This document shows, piece after piece, positions 32,776 to 41,378 of a stretch of DNA of 64,000 bases; the stretch's first letter is position 1, and every line of letters begins with the position of its first letter. The stretch covers positions 62,001-126,000 of the forward strand of contig NZ_JAEKIS010000011.1 of assembly GCF_017311415.1 (NCBI RefSeq). Direction: 5' to 3'. The notes beneath the pieces are model-generated. The model had not been told where the DNA came from. It did not search any database and was given only the letters and a program-made list of their open reading frames with translations. This stretch comes from Salipiger abyssi (lineage in GTDB: Bacteria; Pseudomonadota; Alphaproteobacteria; Rhodobacterales; Rhodobacteraceae). A program made the position numbers and the translations under genes.

Positions 32776-32804
32776 GAAAAAGGCCGCATCCGAAGATGCG
32801 GCCC
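32776..32804 (-). terminator. Rho-independent terminator of rpsD
   Basis: On the minus strand, the stem GGCCGCATC closes on TTCG and GATGCGGCC and is followed by TTTTT. A stable UUCG tetraloop and a T tract 27 bases after the rpsD stop make it a convincing terminator. Confidence 0.93.
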
Positions 32805-32830
32805 TTTCCGAAGGGAAGCGCGGAACCGGA

Positions 32831-33451
32831 TCAGTTCTGCGCGTAGAATTCGATGACGAGGTTCGGTTCCATCTGAACCGCGTAAGGCACATCGGCCAGA
32901 CCCGGGGTGCGCACGAAGGTGGCGACCATCTTGGAGTGATCGACCTCAAGGTAATCGGGAACGTCGCGCTCGGGCAGCTGGGACGCTTCCAGAACGGAGG
33001 CGAGCTGCTTGGATTTCTCGCGGACCTCGATCACGTCGCCCTCTTTCACACGGTAGGAGGGGATGTTGACGCGCTTGCCGTTCACCAGCACGTGGCCGTG
33101 GTTCACGAACTGACGGGCGGCAAAGATCGTGGGCACGAACTTGGCGCGGTAGACGACCGCGTCCAGGCGGCGCTCGAGCAGGCCGATGAGCAGCTCACCG
33201 GTGTCGCCGCGGATCCGCTCGGCTTCGGCAAAAATGCGGCGGAACTGTTTTTCGGTCAGATCGCCGTAATGGCCCTTGAGCTTTTGCTTGGCGCGCAGCT
33301 GAAGACCGAAGTCCGACAGCTTGCCCTTGCGGCGCTGGCCGTGCTGGCCCGGGCCGTATTCGCGGCGGTTGACGGGGGATTTCGGACGGCCCCAGATGTT
33401 CTCGCCCATCCGGCGGTCGATTTTGTACTTGGCAGACGTGCGTTTGGTCAC
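32831..33451 (-). CDS. rpsD: 30S ribosomal protein S4
   Basis: This 206-residue protein has typical S4 features: the N-terminal segment [20 protein letters not shown], the RNA-binding S4 domain [40 protein letters not shown], shown here as consecutive short motifs RRLDAVVYR and [13 protein letters not shown], and the end [10 protein letters not shown]. It initiates 30S assembly. It stands alone here rather than in a ribosomal operon, as is usual in alphaproteobacteria. A GGAG site precedes the start. Confidence 0.98.
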   Translation of the reverse strand: MTKRTSAKYKIDRRMGENIWGRPKSPVNRREYGPGQHGQRRKGKLSDFGLQLRAKQKLKGHYGDLTEKQFRRIFAEAERIRGDTGELLIGLLERRLDAVVYRAKFVPTIFAARQFVNHGHVLVNGKRVNIPSYRVKEGDVIEVREKSKQLASVLEASQLPERDVPDYLEVDHSKMVATFVRTPGLADVPYAVQMEPNLVIEFYAQN

Positions 33452-33772
33452 GGCTGATCTCCTTCACAATAAGTGCCTTGCGGCTTGGTCCGAAAACCGG
33501 GTTCCGTTTTCCGGGCCGCAATCGCAGTTTCGAAGGGCGTTGTCCTCTCCCCGGATTTGGCCGGAGCGACAGGGCATCCCCTCGCGGGGGCCACCAACAC
33601 CAATGAAAGCGCGCTTATAGGCGCTTTGGCGGAGGAGTCAACACGCCCCGCGCCAACGCCGGAATCCGCTGCAAATGCGATCATTTACCTGCGATTAAGC
33701 CCGGCAGGGCAGAGTGGCGCGCACCGGGGCCATGGCGGCCCGGCACGGCACGACGATAGGGGCGGCTGCGGC
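33452..33772. other. Intergenic region between rpsD and the EAL gene
   Basis: About 320 bases between the divergent rpsD and EAL genes should hold both promoters. The EAL reading frame stays open here back to 33473, but the translation is low-complexity and lacks family signal, so it is treated as non-coding. A short GC hairpin (CCCCTCGCGGGGG near 33578) is visible. No leader binding site for S4 could be recognised. Confidence 0.3.
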
Positions 33773-34576
33773 ATGCAGGCACAAAACGCATTGGATCTGG
33801 CACTCGCCAAGCGTGACAGTGGCATGCTGGATACGGTGCGCGCGGCGATCCGGCACGGGCAGGTGCTGCTGGCCTTCCAGCCCGTGGTGCGGGCCCAGCA
33901 GCCCGATATCGCCGCCTATCACGAGGGGCTGATCCGCGTGCTCGACGAAACCGGGCGCATCGTTCCGGCAGAGGAGTTCATCCGCCTCGTTGAGGAAACC
34001 GAATATGGCCGCCTGCTCGACTGCATCGCGCTGGAAAAGGGGCTGGCCGAGCTCACGAGCGAGCCTGGGCTGCGCCTGGCGATCAACATGTCGGCGCGTT
34101 CCATTGGGTATCACGACTGGATGCAGGTGCTCGAACATGGGCTATCGTCGGATCCGACCATCGGCGAGCGGTTGATTCTCGAAATCACCGAATCCTCCGC
34201 CATGCTGGTGCCCGAGCTCGTCACGAGCTTTATGTTCCGCCTGCAAAGCCGGGGCATCGCCTTTGCGATGGACGATTTCGGCGCAGGCTATACTGCGCTG
34301 CGCCACTTCAAGGACTTCAACTTCGACATTCTCAAGATCGACGGCCAGTTCATCCACGGCATCGCCCGCGACCCCGACAATCAGGTACTGACCCGCGCCA
34401 TCGCCGCCATCGCCGAACAGTTCGACATGTTTACCGTCGCCGAATCGGTCGAAGGGGCGGAGGACGCACAGTACCTGACCGAGATCGGGATCGACTGCCT
34501 TCAGGGATTTTACTTCGGGGCCCCCACCGTCACACCAGCCTGGCGGCCCGCGTCGGACCACAGCGCCAGCGCCTGA
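33773..34576 (+). CDS. EAL-domain protein, predicted c-di-GMP phosphodiesterase
   Basis: This 267-residue protein consists of a single EAL domain with no GGDEF, PAS or membrane part. Motifs for c-di-GMP hydrolysis are kept: the EAL position as YHEGLIRV, Asn in AINMSARS, Glu in LEITESS, DDFGAGYT, Lys in ILKIDGQFI, Glu in VAESVEG, and LQGFYFG. The Leu of E-x-L is present with Gly as the middle residue, as in a number of active enzymes. ATG 33773 was chosen because upstream residues do not align with the fold. It would lower c-di-GMP and favour motile over sessile growth. Confidence 0.85.
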   Translation: MQAQNALDLALAKRDSGMLDTVRAAIRHGQVLLAFQPVVRAQQPDIAAYHEGLIRVLDETGRIVPAEEFIRLVEETEYGRLLDCIALEKGLAELTSEPGLRLAINMSARSIGYHDWMQVLEHGLSSDPTIGERLILEITESSAMLVPELVTSFMFRLQSRGIAFAMDDFGAGYTALRHFKDFNFDILKIDGQFIHGIARDPDNQVLTRAIAAIAEQFDMFTVAESVEGAEDAQYLTEIGIDCLQGFYFGAPTVTPAWRPASDHSASA

Positions 34577-34771
34577 CACCGCCAATCTGCCCCAACCTCC
34601 CCTGCCTGCGAAATTTTTGCGCTAGCATTTGCGCTATCAGCCCGCGATTTCAGCAGACAGGCACTGTCCCATGCCGCAGCGGCACGCTATGAACAAAGCG
34701 CAAGATCAAAACGGGAGGTCTTGCCGGATGGCCGGGCCTCCTGAGTCACGCTCTGCTTGGAGGAGTTATCC

Positions 34772-35947
34772 ATGACCAATGTCGTCATCGCATCCGCGGC
34801 CCGTACCGCCGTCGGCAGTTTCGGGGGCTCGTTCGCCAATACCCCGGCGCACGATCTGGGGGCCGCCGTGCTCGAAGCGCTGGTCGCGCGCGCCGGCATC
34901 GAAAAGGGTGAGGTTTCGGAAACCATCCTCGGGCAGGTGCTGACCGCCGCCCAGGGCCAGAACCCGGCCCGTCAGGCACATATCAATGCCGGCCTGCCGC
35001 AGGAAAGCGCCGCCTGGGGCATCAACCAGGTCTGCGGCTCCGGCCTGCGCACGGTCGCGCTGGCGGCACAGCACATCCAGCTCGGCGATGCCGACATCGT
35101 CTGCGCCGGCGGCCAGGAAAATATGTCGATGGCCCCGCATGCGCAGAACCTGCGCGTGGCCCACAAGATGGGCGATGTGAAATACATCGACACGATGATC
35201 AAGGACGGGCTCTGGGACGCGTTCAACGGGTATCACATGGGCCAGACCGCCGAGAACGTCGCCGAGAAATGGCAGATCAGCCGCGAAATGCAGGACGAGT
35301 TCGCGCTCGCCTCGCAGAACAAGGCCGAGGCCGCGCAGAACGCCGGAAAGTTCGACGACGAGGTGATTCCCTTCACCATCAAGACCCGCAAGGGCGAGAC
35401 CGTCGTCGACAAGGACGAATACATCCGTCACGGCGCCACTATCGAGAACATGCAGAAGCTGCGCCCGGCCTTCACCAAGGACGGCACGGTGACCGCGGCC
35501 AACGCCTCGGGCATCAATGACGGCGCCGCCGGCGTGCTGCTGATGTCCGCCGACAATGCCGAAAAGCGCGGCATCACCCCGCTGGCACGCATCGCCTCCT
35601 ACGCCACCGCCGGGCTCGACCCGTCGATCATGGGCGTTGGCCCGATCTACGCGTCGCGCAAGGCGCTGGAAAAGGCTGGCTGGAGCGTCGACGATCTCGA
35701 CCTCGTGGAAGCCAACGAAGCTTTTGCCGCACAGGCCTGCGCGGTGAACAAGGACATGGGATGGGATCCGTCCATCGTGAACGTGAACGGCGGCGCCATC
35801 GCCATCGGTCACCCGATCGGCGCGTCGGGCTGCCGGGTGCTGAACACCCTGCTCTTCGAAATGCAGCGCCGCGACGCCAAGAAAGGCCTTGCCACACTCT
35901 GCATCGGCGGCGGCATGGGCGTCGCCATCTGCGTGGAGCGTCCGTGA
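34772..35947 (+). CDS. phaA: Acetyl-CoA C-acetyltransferase (beta-ketothiolase)
   Basis: The start at 34772 ([15 protein letters not shown]) follows GGAGGAG; 391 residues is standard. Catalytic residues are visible: Cys88 in [11 protein letters not shown], His in [14 protein letters not shown] and Cys in TLCIGGGMG. It condenses two acetyl-CoA molecules to acetoacetyl-CoA, the first step of polyhydroxybutyrate synthesis, and phaB follows. A terminator between them suggests partial uncoupling of phaB. Confidence 0.97.
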   Translation: MTNVVIASAARTAVGSFGGSFANTPAHDLGAAVLEALVARAGIEKGEVSETILGQVLTAAQGQNPARQAHINAGLPQESAAWGINQVCGSGLRTVALAAQHIQLGDADIVCAGGQENMSMAPHAQNLRVAHKMGDVKYIDTMIKDGLWDAFNGYHMGQTAENVAEKWQISREMQDEFALASQNKAEAAQNAGKFDDEVIPFTIKTRKGETVVDKDEYIRHGATIENMQKLRPAFTKDGTVTAANASGINDGAAGVLLMSADNAEKRGITPLARIASYATAGLDPSIMGVGPIYASRKALEKAGWSVDDLDLVEANEAFAAQACAVNKDMGWDPSIVNVNGGAIAIGHPIGASGCRVLNTLLFEMQRRDAKKGLATLCIGGGMGVAICVERP

Positions 35948-35968
35948 GCCGTGTAAGCCTTCTGGAGA

Positions 35969-35991
35969 GGGGCGCCACGGGCGCCCCTTTT
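35969..35991 (+). terminator. Terminator between phaA and phaB
   Basis: The stem GGGGCGCC-acg-GGCGCCCC is followed by TTTT, 22 bases after the phaA stop. Confidence 0.88.
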
Positions 35992-36101
35992 CATTTGACG
36001 GCCTTTTTGTCGTCTTAAAATCTTCACGCAACATTGTTGCGCATCTAAACTTCTTTCGGTAACAACCTTACCTGAGAGTTCAAGCCAGACTGGAGGATAT
36101 C

Positions 36102-36824
36102 ATGGCGAGAGTTGCACTGGTCACAGGCGGCACGCGGGGCATCGGCGAAGCGATCTCCAAAGCGCTGAAGGCACAAGGCTACGACGTGGCCGCAACCTAT
36201 GCCGGCAATGACGAGAAGGCGGCGGCCTTCACCGAGGCCACGGGCATCAAGACCTACAAATGGAACGCGGCGGATTACGAGGCCTCCAAGGCCGGTATCG
36301 CGCAGGTCGAGGCCGATCTCGGCCCGATCGACGTGGTGGTCGCCAATGCCGGCATCACCCGTGACGCGCCGTTCCACAAGATGACCCCGGAGCAGTGGAA
36401 AGAGGTGATCGACACAAACCTCACCGGCGTCTTCAACACCGTGCACCCGATCTGGCCCGGCATGCGCGAGCGCAAGTTCGGCCGTGTCATCGTGATCTCC
36501 TCGATCAACGGCCAGAAAGGCCAGTTCGCGCAGGTGAACTATGCCGCGACCAAGGCCGGCGATCTGGGCATCGTGAAATCGCTGGCGCAGGAAGGCGCGC
36601 GCTACGGCATCACCGCCAACGCCATCTGCCCGGGCTATATCGGCACCGAGATGGTCATGGCCGTGCCGGAGAAGGTCCGCGAGTCGATCATCGCGCAGAT
36701 CCCCACCGGTCGTCTGGGCGAGCCCGAGGAAATCGCGCGCTGCGTGGTGTTCCTGGCCGCCGATGAGGCGGCCTTCCTCAACGGCTCGACAATCTCGGCC
36801 AATGGCGGCCAGTTCTTCGTCTGA
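36102..36824 (+). CDS. phaB: Acetoacetyl-CoA reductase
   Basis: This 240-residue short-chain dehydrogenase has the NADP-binding TGGTRGIGEAI, a structural NAG in VANAGITRD, and the catalytic Ser/Tyr/Lys set in ISSINGQKGQ and VNYAATKAG. The family-specific block AICPGYIGTEMV is typical of PhaB. It makes (R)-3-hydroxybutyryl-CoA. It has its own upstream region (AT-rich, 36000-36090) and ribosome-binding site (GGAGG). No PHA synthase gene is in the window. Confidence 0.96.
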   Translation: MARVALVTGGTRGIGEAISKALKAQGYDVAATYAGNDEKAAAFTEATGIKTYKWNAADYEASKAGIAQVEADLGPIDVVVANAGITRDAPFHKMTPEQWKEVIDTNLTGVFNTVHPIWPGMRERKFGRVIVISSINGQKGQFAQVNYAATKAGDLGIVKSLAQEGARYGITANAICPGYIGTEMVMAVPEKVRESIIAQIPTGRLGEPEEIARCVVFLAADEAAFLNGSTISANGGQFFV

Positions 36825-36871
36825 TCGTCGGATCCGACCCGGGCGGTGATCCGCCGGGGCCACGCGACAAA

Positions 36872-36908
36872 AAAACGCCCCCGGAGCCATATGGTTCGGG
36901 GGCGTTTT
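36872..36908. terminator. Terminator after phaB, bidirectional
   Basis: The stem ACGCCCCCG/CGGGGGCGT is flanked by an A run on the left and TTTT on the right. It can stop both phaB and the minus-strand small gene that follows. Confidence 0.92.
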
Positions 36909-36950
36909 GCTGCGCAGTCGCGCCAGACCGCAGGGCCGGGGAGCCTTCGG

Positions 36951-37064
36951 TCAGTGACGGCGCGGACGCAGCATCCGGAAGATCGCAGTGAACATTTCGC
37001 CTCGGGCCAGATGCGCCGCGCGAAAGGCATCGCGGTGGCGCTGATCGCGATGGGTCTCGATCAT
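36951..37064 (-). CDS. Very small basic protein, 37 residues
   Basis: ATG at 37064 is preceded by AGGAGGCTGCC, a near-perfect ribosome-binding site. The frame encodes 37 residues rich in Arg and His (MIETHRDQRHRDAFRAAHLA, ending FRMLRPRRH) with an amphipathic helical pattern, and ends at TGA 36951. Short Arg-rich peptides of this kind, sometimes DUF1127-like, are common in Rhodobacteraceae and have been linked to stress and RNA biology; family membership here is not certain. It is divergent from the LysR gene. Confidence 0.6.
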   Translation of the reverse strand: MIETHRDQRHRDAFRAAHLARGEMFTAIFRMLRPRRH

Positions 37065-37172
37065 GGCAGCCTCCTGACTCAGAAATTTTGAACTGACCCC
37101 AGGGTAAATCTCTGTCACGATGCGCACAAACGAGACTATTTCGGCCATCACACAAGAAAAACTTAACCCACC

Positions 37173-38114
37173 ATGCCCGACAGGCTGCCGCCCCTCACCG
37201 CATTGCGCGCCTTTGACGCCGCCGCCCGCCACATGTCCTTTGCCGAGGCCGCGCGCGAGCTCAACGTCACCCCGGCGGCGCTCTCCTTCCAGATCCGCAA
37301 TCTGGAGGAGCATCTCGGCGCGCCGCTGTTCCGCCGACTGAACCGTGCGGTCGAGCTGACCGCCGCCGGGCGCGCGCTGGCGCCGGGCTGCGCCGATGCC
37401 TTCCTGCGGCTCGAAGAGGCCTGGCGCGCGGCGCGGCGGCGGCAGGACAGGCCGGTGCTGACGGTCACCGCCGGCCCCGCCTTCACCGCGAAATGGCTGT
37501 CGCCCCGGCTGTTCGAATTCGCGCAGTGTCACCCCGAGATCGAGCTGCGCTTTTCGGCGAATTTCCGGATGATGGATTTCGAGCGCGACGAGGTCGACGT
37601 GGCGATCCGCTACCGCATCGAATCCGAGCCGTCGCTCTGGTCGATGGATCTGATGGAGGAATGGCTCTCGCCGATGATGACCCCGGCGCTGGCCGCGCGC
37701 TTTCCCACGCCGGAAAGCCTGCTGCACGCGCCGCTTCTCGCCGAGGAGAGCACGGATTTCATCTCGCCCCGCCCGGACTGGGCGGCGTGGTTCCGGGCCT
37801 GCGGCATCGAGCGGCCCGCCATCGCCCCCACCCGGTTCAGCCAGGCGGATCATGCCATCGACGCCGCCCTTGCCGGCGCCGGCGTGATCCTCACGCGCTC
37901 GTCGCTGGCGGCGCATGCGCTGAGCGCCGGCACGCTGGTCGCACCGTACGATACCGCGCTCGGCACGCCGGCGCGGTATCGCTTTGTTTGCGCTGCGGGC
38001 AAAGAGGACGATGCCCGCATCGTTGCCTATCGCAACTGGCTGGTCAGCGAGATTCGGACGCACACAGAAACCCTGCCGTCAAAGCAGGTCATTCAGGTCG
38101 CGGATCTGGCTTAG
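37173..38114 (+). CDS. LysR family transcriptional regulator, GcvA-like
   Basis: This 313-residue regulator opens with PPLTALRAFDAAARHMSFAE and HTH VTPAALSFQIRNLEEHLGAP, features of the GcvA/AmpR-like group. A type 2 periplasmic-binding effector domain fills residues 90-300. It is transcribed away from the 37-residue gene, its nearest possible target. Effector unknown. Confidence 0.9.
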   Translation: MPDRLPPLTALRAFDAAARHMSFAEAARELNVTPAALSFQIRNLEEHLGAPLFRRLNRAVELTAAGRALAPGCADAFLRLEEAWRAARRRQDRPVLTVTAGPAFTAKWLSPRLFEFAQCHPEIELRFSANFRMMDFERDEVDVAIRYRIESEPSLWSMDLMEEWLSPMMTPALAARFPTPESLLHAPLLAEESTDFISPRPDWAAWFRACGIERPAIAPTRFSQADHAIDAALAGAGVILTRSSLAAHALSAGTLVAPYDTALGTPARYRFVCAAGKEDDARIVAYRNWLVSEIRTHTETLPSKQVIQVADLA

Positions 38115-38186
38115 TCTCTTGCTGGATGGTTCCGAGGGGCCGGCGGCCTCATGCGCCACCGGACCCGGGTCGTGAGGAGTAGCGGA

Positions 38187-38360
38187 TCAGTGCGGCTGTT
38201 CGCTCAGCCGGGTGATCTCTTCCTTGAGGCGCAATTTCTGCTTCTTGAGCGTGGCGACATGCAGGCCGTCAGCGCTGGGACTGCGTTGCAGATCTTCCAC
38301 AGCGGTCGAGAGGTTCTCGTGCTTCTTCTTCAGTTCCTGAAGATGCGAACTCAAGCTCAT
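38187..38360 (-). CDS. DUF465/YdcH family small protein
   Basis: This 57-residue coiled-coil protein starts at 38360 (MSLSSHLQELKKKHENLS) after an AGGAAAG site. The end VATLKKQKLRLKEEITRL is the DUF465 signature. Such proteins are abundant and conserved in alphaproteobacteria, but their function is unknown. Confidence 0.88.
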   Translation of the reverse strand: MSLSSHLQELKKKHENLSTAVEDLQRSPSADGLHVATLKKQKLRLKEEITRLSEQPH

Positions 38361-38473
38361 ACTTTCCTCCTTTGCTGGGTTGAGCCACCAGTGCAGCACA
38401 TCCGGCGATTCAAGTCACGCCGCAGGTGCAAACGACATCAACATTCCCTTACCATGCGTCATGCACTGGACGG

Positions 38474-39247
38474 TCACGGCGGGAAATTGAGCGCATCGCC
38501 CTCCCGCAGCACCGCACGAATGACGTCGGTATAGTCCTCGCCATCTTCAAGATGGGCCGTCCCCGCATGCAGAAGTATCGGCGCATGCAGGCGAAAAGCC
38601 GCCCGGCCACCCTTGCGCCCGCGGGCGAGAATCAGCCGAGGCGCCCGGCCCTCGCGCGGCGCCAGCGGCCAGAGCTCCAGCGATCCCAGCCCCGCCTGCA
38701 TGGCAGAGATCAGCTCCGGCAGGCGCTCGGCGCGCTGGATGAAGGTCGCGGTGCCGCGCGGAGCGAGACGTTTGGCCGCAAGCGCCACCCAGGCGGCAAG
38801 CGGTACCGGGCCGGCCAGCGCCGTCTCGCGCCCGGCATCGGGCGCGGCGCTGCGGCTGGCAGCCTCGAAATAGGGCGGGTTGGCGATGACATGATCGAAG
38901 CGCTGCGCCTTCAGCGCGGCGGGCGGGTCGGCGATATCGCCCTCGATCACCGTGCCGGTCAAAGCGTTCTCGGCGAGGTTCCGGCGGGCCAGCGCCGCAT
39001 AGGCCGGCTGGATCTCCAGCCCGGTGAGCACCAGCCCCGCCACCCGCACCCCCAGACAACAGAGCGCCGGCGCCGCGCCGCAGCCCAGCTCCAGCACGCT
39101 CTGGCCCGCCCGCGCCGGCACGGTTGCCGCCAGCAGCACCGGGTCGATGCCCGCGCGATAGCCCTCGAGCGGCTGCCAGAGCTGCACCCGCCCGCCGAGA
39201 AACGCATTGCGCGTCAGCGCCGCCTCGGCAAAGGGATCAGCCTTCAA
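38474..39247 (-). CDS. SAM-dependent methyltransferase, tRNA1(Val)-adenine-N6 type
   Basis: This 257-residue class I methyltransferase has the SAM motif VLELGCGAAPALCCLG and the amino-methylation motif NPPYFEA, which marks N6-adenine/N5-glutamine methylases. The family resembles E. coli TrmN6, which modifies A37 of tRNA-Val. The gene start overlaps the DUF2007 gene end by 11 bases. The substrate is by homology pattern only. Confidence 0.83.
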   Translation of the reverse strand: MKADPFAEAALTRNAFLGGRVQLWQPLEGYRAGIDPVLLAATVPARAGQSVLELGCGAAPALCCLGVRVAGLVLTGLEIQPAYAALARRNLAENALTGTVIEGDIADPPAALKAQRFDHVIANPPYFEAASRSAAPDAGRETALAGPVPLAAWVALAAKRLAPRGTATFIQRAERLPELISAMQAGLGSLELWPLAPREGRAPRLILARGRKGGRAAFRLHAPILLHAGTAHLEDGEDYTDVIRAVLREGDALNFPP

Positions 39248-39452
39248 ACTTCACCCCGTTCATGCGCAGGATGCGGCGGGCGTCGTCGATCTCGTCCGTC
39301 CGCACCATGAGACGGCGCGGCAGAATGCCCAGACTGCCTTCGAGAACGCTCATATTTACGTCCAGCTCGAAGCTGTCTATACCCTCCTCGTCGAGGAGGG
39401 TTTTGACCAGCGGGATCAGCGTGATGTCGGTGGTGCGTAAAAGCTCTTCCAT
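39237..39452 (-). CDS. DUF2007 family protein (putative signal-transducing)
   Basis: This 71-residue protein (MEELLRTTDITLIPLVKTLL, then RRLMVRTDEIDDARRIL) matches DUF2007, a small ferredoxin-like-fold family, often encoded next to the N6-type methyltransferase and polyprenyl synthase genes in Rhodobacteraceae. Function unknown. It is divergent from ispB. Confidence 0.87.
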   Translation of the reverse strand: MEELLRTTDITLIPLVKTLLDEEGIDSFELDVNMSVLEGSLGILPRRLMVRTDEIDDARRILRMNGVKFEG

Positions 39453-39507
39453 ACTGGGGATGTAAGGACAGGGCTGCCGCCTTGTCGAGCCTTATGCCGA
39501 GGGTTTG

Positions 39508-40509
39508 ATGGGCCTGGATACGCCGAACCAAAAGCCGCATGACCGGCTTGCCGCGCTGCTTTCCGAAGATATGGCCAGCGTCAATGCGCTGATCCGCGAG
39601 CGCATGGCGTCGAAACACGCGCCGCGCATTCCGGAGGTCACCGCGCATCTGGTGGAGGCCGGCGGCAAGCGCCTGCGCCCGCTGCTGACGCTCGCCTCGG
39701 CGCGGATGTGCGGCTATGACGGCCCCTTCCATGTGCATCTGGCGGCGACGGTGGAGTTCATCCACACCGCGACGCTGCTGCATGACGATGTGGTCGACGA
39801 AAGCAGCCAGCGGCGCGGGCGGCCCACGGCCAACCTGCTCTGGGACAACAAATCCAGCGTGCTGGTGGGCGATTACCTCTTTGCGCGCGCCTTCCAGCTG
39901 ATGGTCGAGCCCGGCAATCTGCGGGTGCTCGACATCCTGTCGAACGCCGCCGCCACCATTGCCGAGGGCGAGGTGCTCCAGCTCACCGCCGCGCAGGATC
40001 TGCGCACCGGCGAAGACATCTATCTGCAAGTGGTGCGCGGCAAGACGGCGGCGCTGTTCTCTGCCGCGACCGAGGTCGGCGGGGTGATCGCCGGCGTCGA
40101 GGAGGCGCATGTGCAGGCGCTCTTCACCTATGGCGACGCGCTCGGGATCGCCTTCCAGATCGCCGACGACCTGCTCGATTACCAGGGCGACAGCGCCGCC
40201 ACCGGCAAGAATGTCGGCGACGATTTCCGCGAGCGCAAGCTGACCCTGCCGGTGATCAAGGCGGTGGCCGCCGCCGATGAGGAAGAGCGCGCCTTCTGGA
40301 TGCGGGTCATCGAAAAGGGCGACCAGCAGGAGGGCGATCTGGAGCACGCGCTGGCGCTGCTCGACCGCCACGGCGCGCTGGAAGCCACCCGCGACGACGC
40401 GCTCGGCTGGTCGGAAAAGGCCAAGCAGTCCCTGGCGGTGCTGCCCGAGAGCGAGCTGCGCGACCTGCTGATCGAACTGGCGGATTTCGTGGTGGCGCGG
40501 CTCTACTGA
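39508..40509 (+). CDS. ispB: Polyprenyl (octaprenyl/decaprenyl) diphosphate synthase
   Basis: This 333-residue trans-prenyltransferase has the first Asp-rich motif as LLHDDVVDES and the second as QIADDLLDYQGD, plus GGKRLRPLL. It makes the ubiquinone side chain. A TTG lies immediately before ATG 39508 and could be used instead. It converges on ispE with a 7-base overlap of the coding ends. Confidence 0.93.
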   Translation: MGLDTPNQKPHDRLAALLSEDMASVNALIRERMASKHAPRIPEVTAHLVEAGGKRLRPLLTLASARMCGYDGPFHVHLAATVEFIHTATLLHDDVVDESSQRRGRPTANLLWDNKSSVLVGDYLFARAFQLMVEPGNLRVLDILSNAAATIAEGEVLQLTAAQDLRTGEDIYLQVVRGKTAALFSAATEVGGVIAGVEEAHVQALFTYGDALGIAFQIADDLLDYQGDSAATGKNVGDDFRERKLTLPVIKAVAAADEEERAFWMRVIEKGDQQEGDLEHALALLDRHGALEATRDDALGWSEKAKQSLAVLPESELRDLLIELADFVVARLY

Positions 40510-41378
40510 GCCCGCGGGCGGGCCGCGTCCGAGGCATCGCCCAGCACGCAATCCGCAACCCACCAGTCCGGATGCGCCCGCCGCAGCGCGGCTGCGGCGC
40601 TTGCGGCGGCGGCCTGCCCCGGGAACAGCCCGAAACAGGTGGCGCCCGATCCCGACATCCGCGCCAGAGCGCAGCCCGGCAGCGCCGAGAGCGCGCCCAG
40701 CACCTCCGTGATCGCCGGCTCCACCGCCCGCGCCGGCGCCTCCAGATCGTTGCGCATTTCCGCAAGGAAGCTCAACAGCGCCTCCGGCTCGGAGAGATCC
40801 GGCAGCGGGTTGGGCATCGGCGGGTTGTCGCGGCGCTCCAGCGCACGGAAGATGTCGGGCGTCGCCACCGGACGGCGCGGATTGGCCAGCACCGCGTGCA
40901 GTTGCGGCAGCGTCACCGGCTCCAGCCGCTCACCAATGCCGCGCGCCCGCAGCGGGTGACACGCGAGGCACATAGGCACATCCGCACCGAGCCGCAGCGC
41001 CGCCTCTGCCTCGGTTGCACCGGGCGCGCGGCCCCGCAGGTGCAGCATCCCGCGCATCGCCGCCGCCGCATCCGCCGAGCCGCCGCCGATCCCGGAGGCT
41101 ACCGGCAGGGCCTTTTCCAGCACCATCGCCGCGCCCGCCTCGCCGGCCACGCAGGCGGCGGCACGCAGGGCGAGATTGTCCGGCCCCGCAGGCAGGCCCG
41201 CCCCTTCCGGGCCGGTCACCTCGAGCGACAGCGCGTCCCCCGCGCTCAGCACCAGCCGGTCGCCGATGGAGGCGAAGCAGACCAGCGAATCCAGCAGGTG
41301 ATAGCCATCGGCCCGGCGTCCGGTGACATGCAGTGTCAGGTTGATCTTTGCCGGAGCAAAAACCTCAATCGGCGCCAT
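40503..41378 (-). CDS. ispE: 4-diphosphocytidyl-2-C-methyl-D-erythritol kinase
   Basis: This 291-residue GHMP kinase of the MEP isoprenoid pathway has N-terminal FAPAKINLTLHVTGRRADGY and the ATP loop LPVASGIGGGSADAAA. It phosphorylates CDP-methylerythritol. The start overlaps the TPR gene end by 14 bases, so the two are translated together. Pairing a kinase of isoprenoid precursors with ispB at the other end is a common arrangement in this group. Confidence 0.95.
   Translation of the reverse strand: MAPIEVFAPAKINLTLHVTGRRADGYHLLDSLVCFASIGDRLVLSAGDALSLEVTGPEGAGLPAGPDNLALRAAACVAGEAGAAMVLEKALPVASGIGGGSADAAAAMRGMLHLRGRAPGATEAEAALRLGADVPMCLACHPLRARGIGERLEPVTLPQLHAVLANPRRPVATPDIFRALERRDNPPMPNPLPDLSEPEALLSFLAEMRNDLEAPARAVEPAITEVLGALSALPGCALARMSGSGATCFGLFPGQAAAASAAAALRRAHPDWWVADCVLGDASDAARPRAQ

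Noticed and set aside
33473-33772. Longer EAL protein starting at 33473
   Set aside because: The added 100 residues are low-complexity and Ala/Gly/Pro-rich, lack a conserved domain and overlap the rpsD promoter region.
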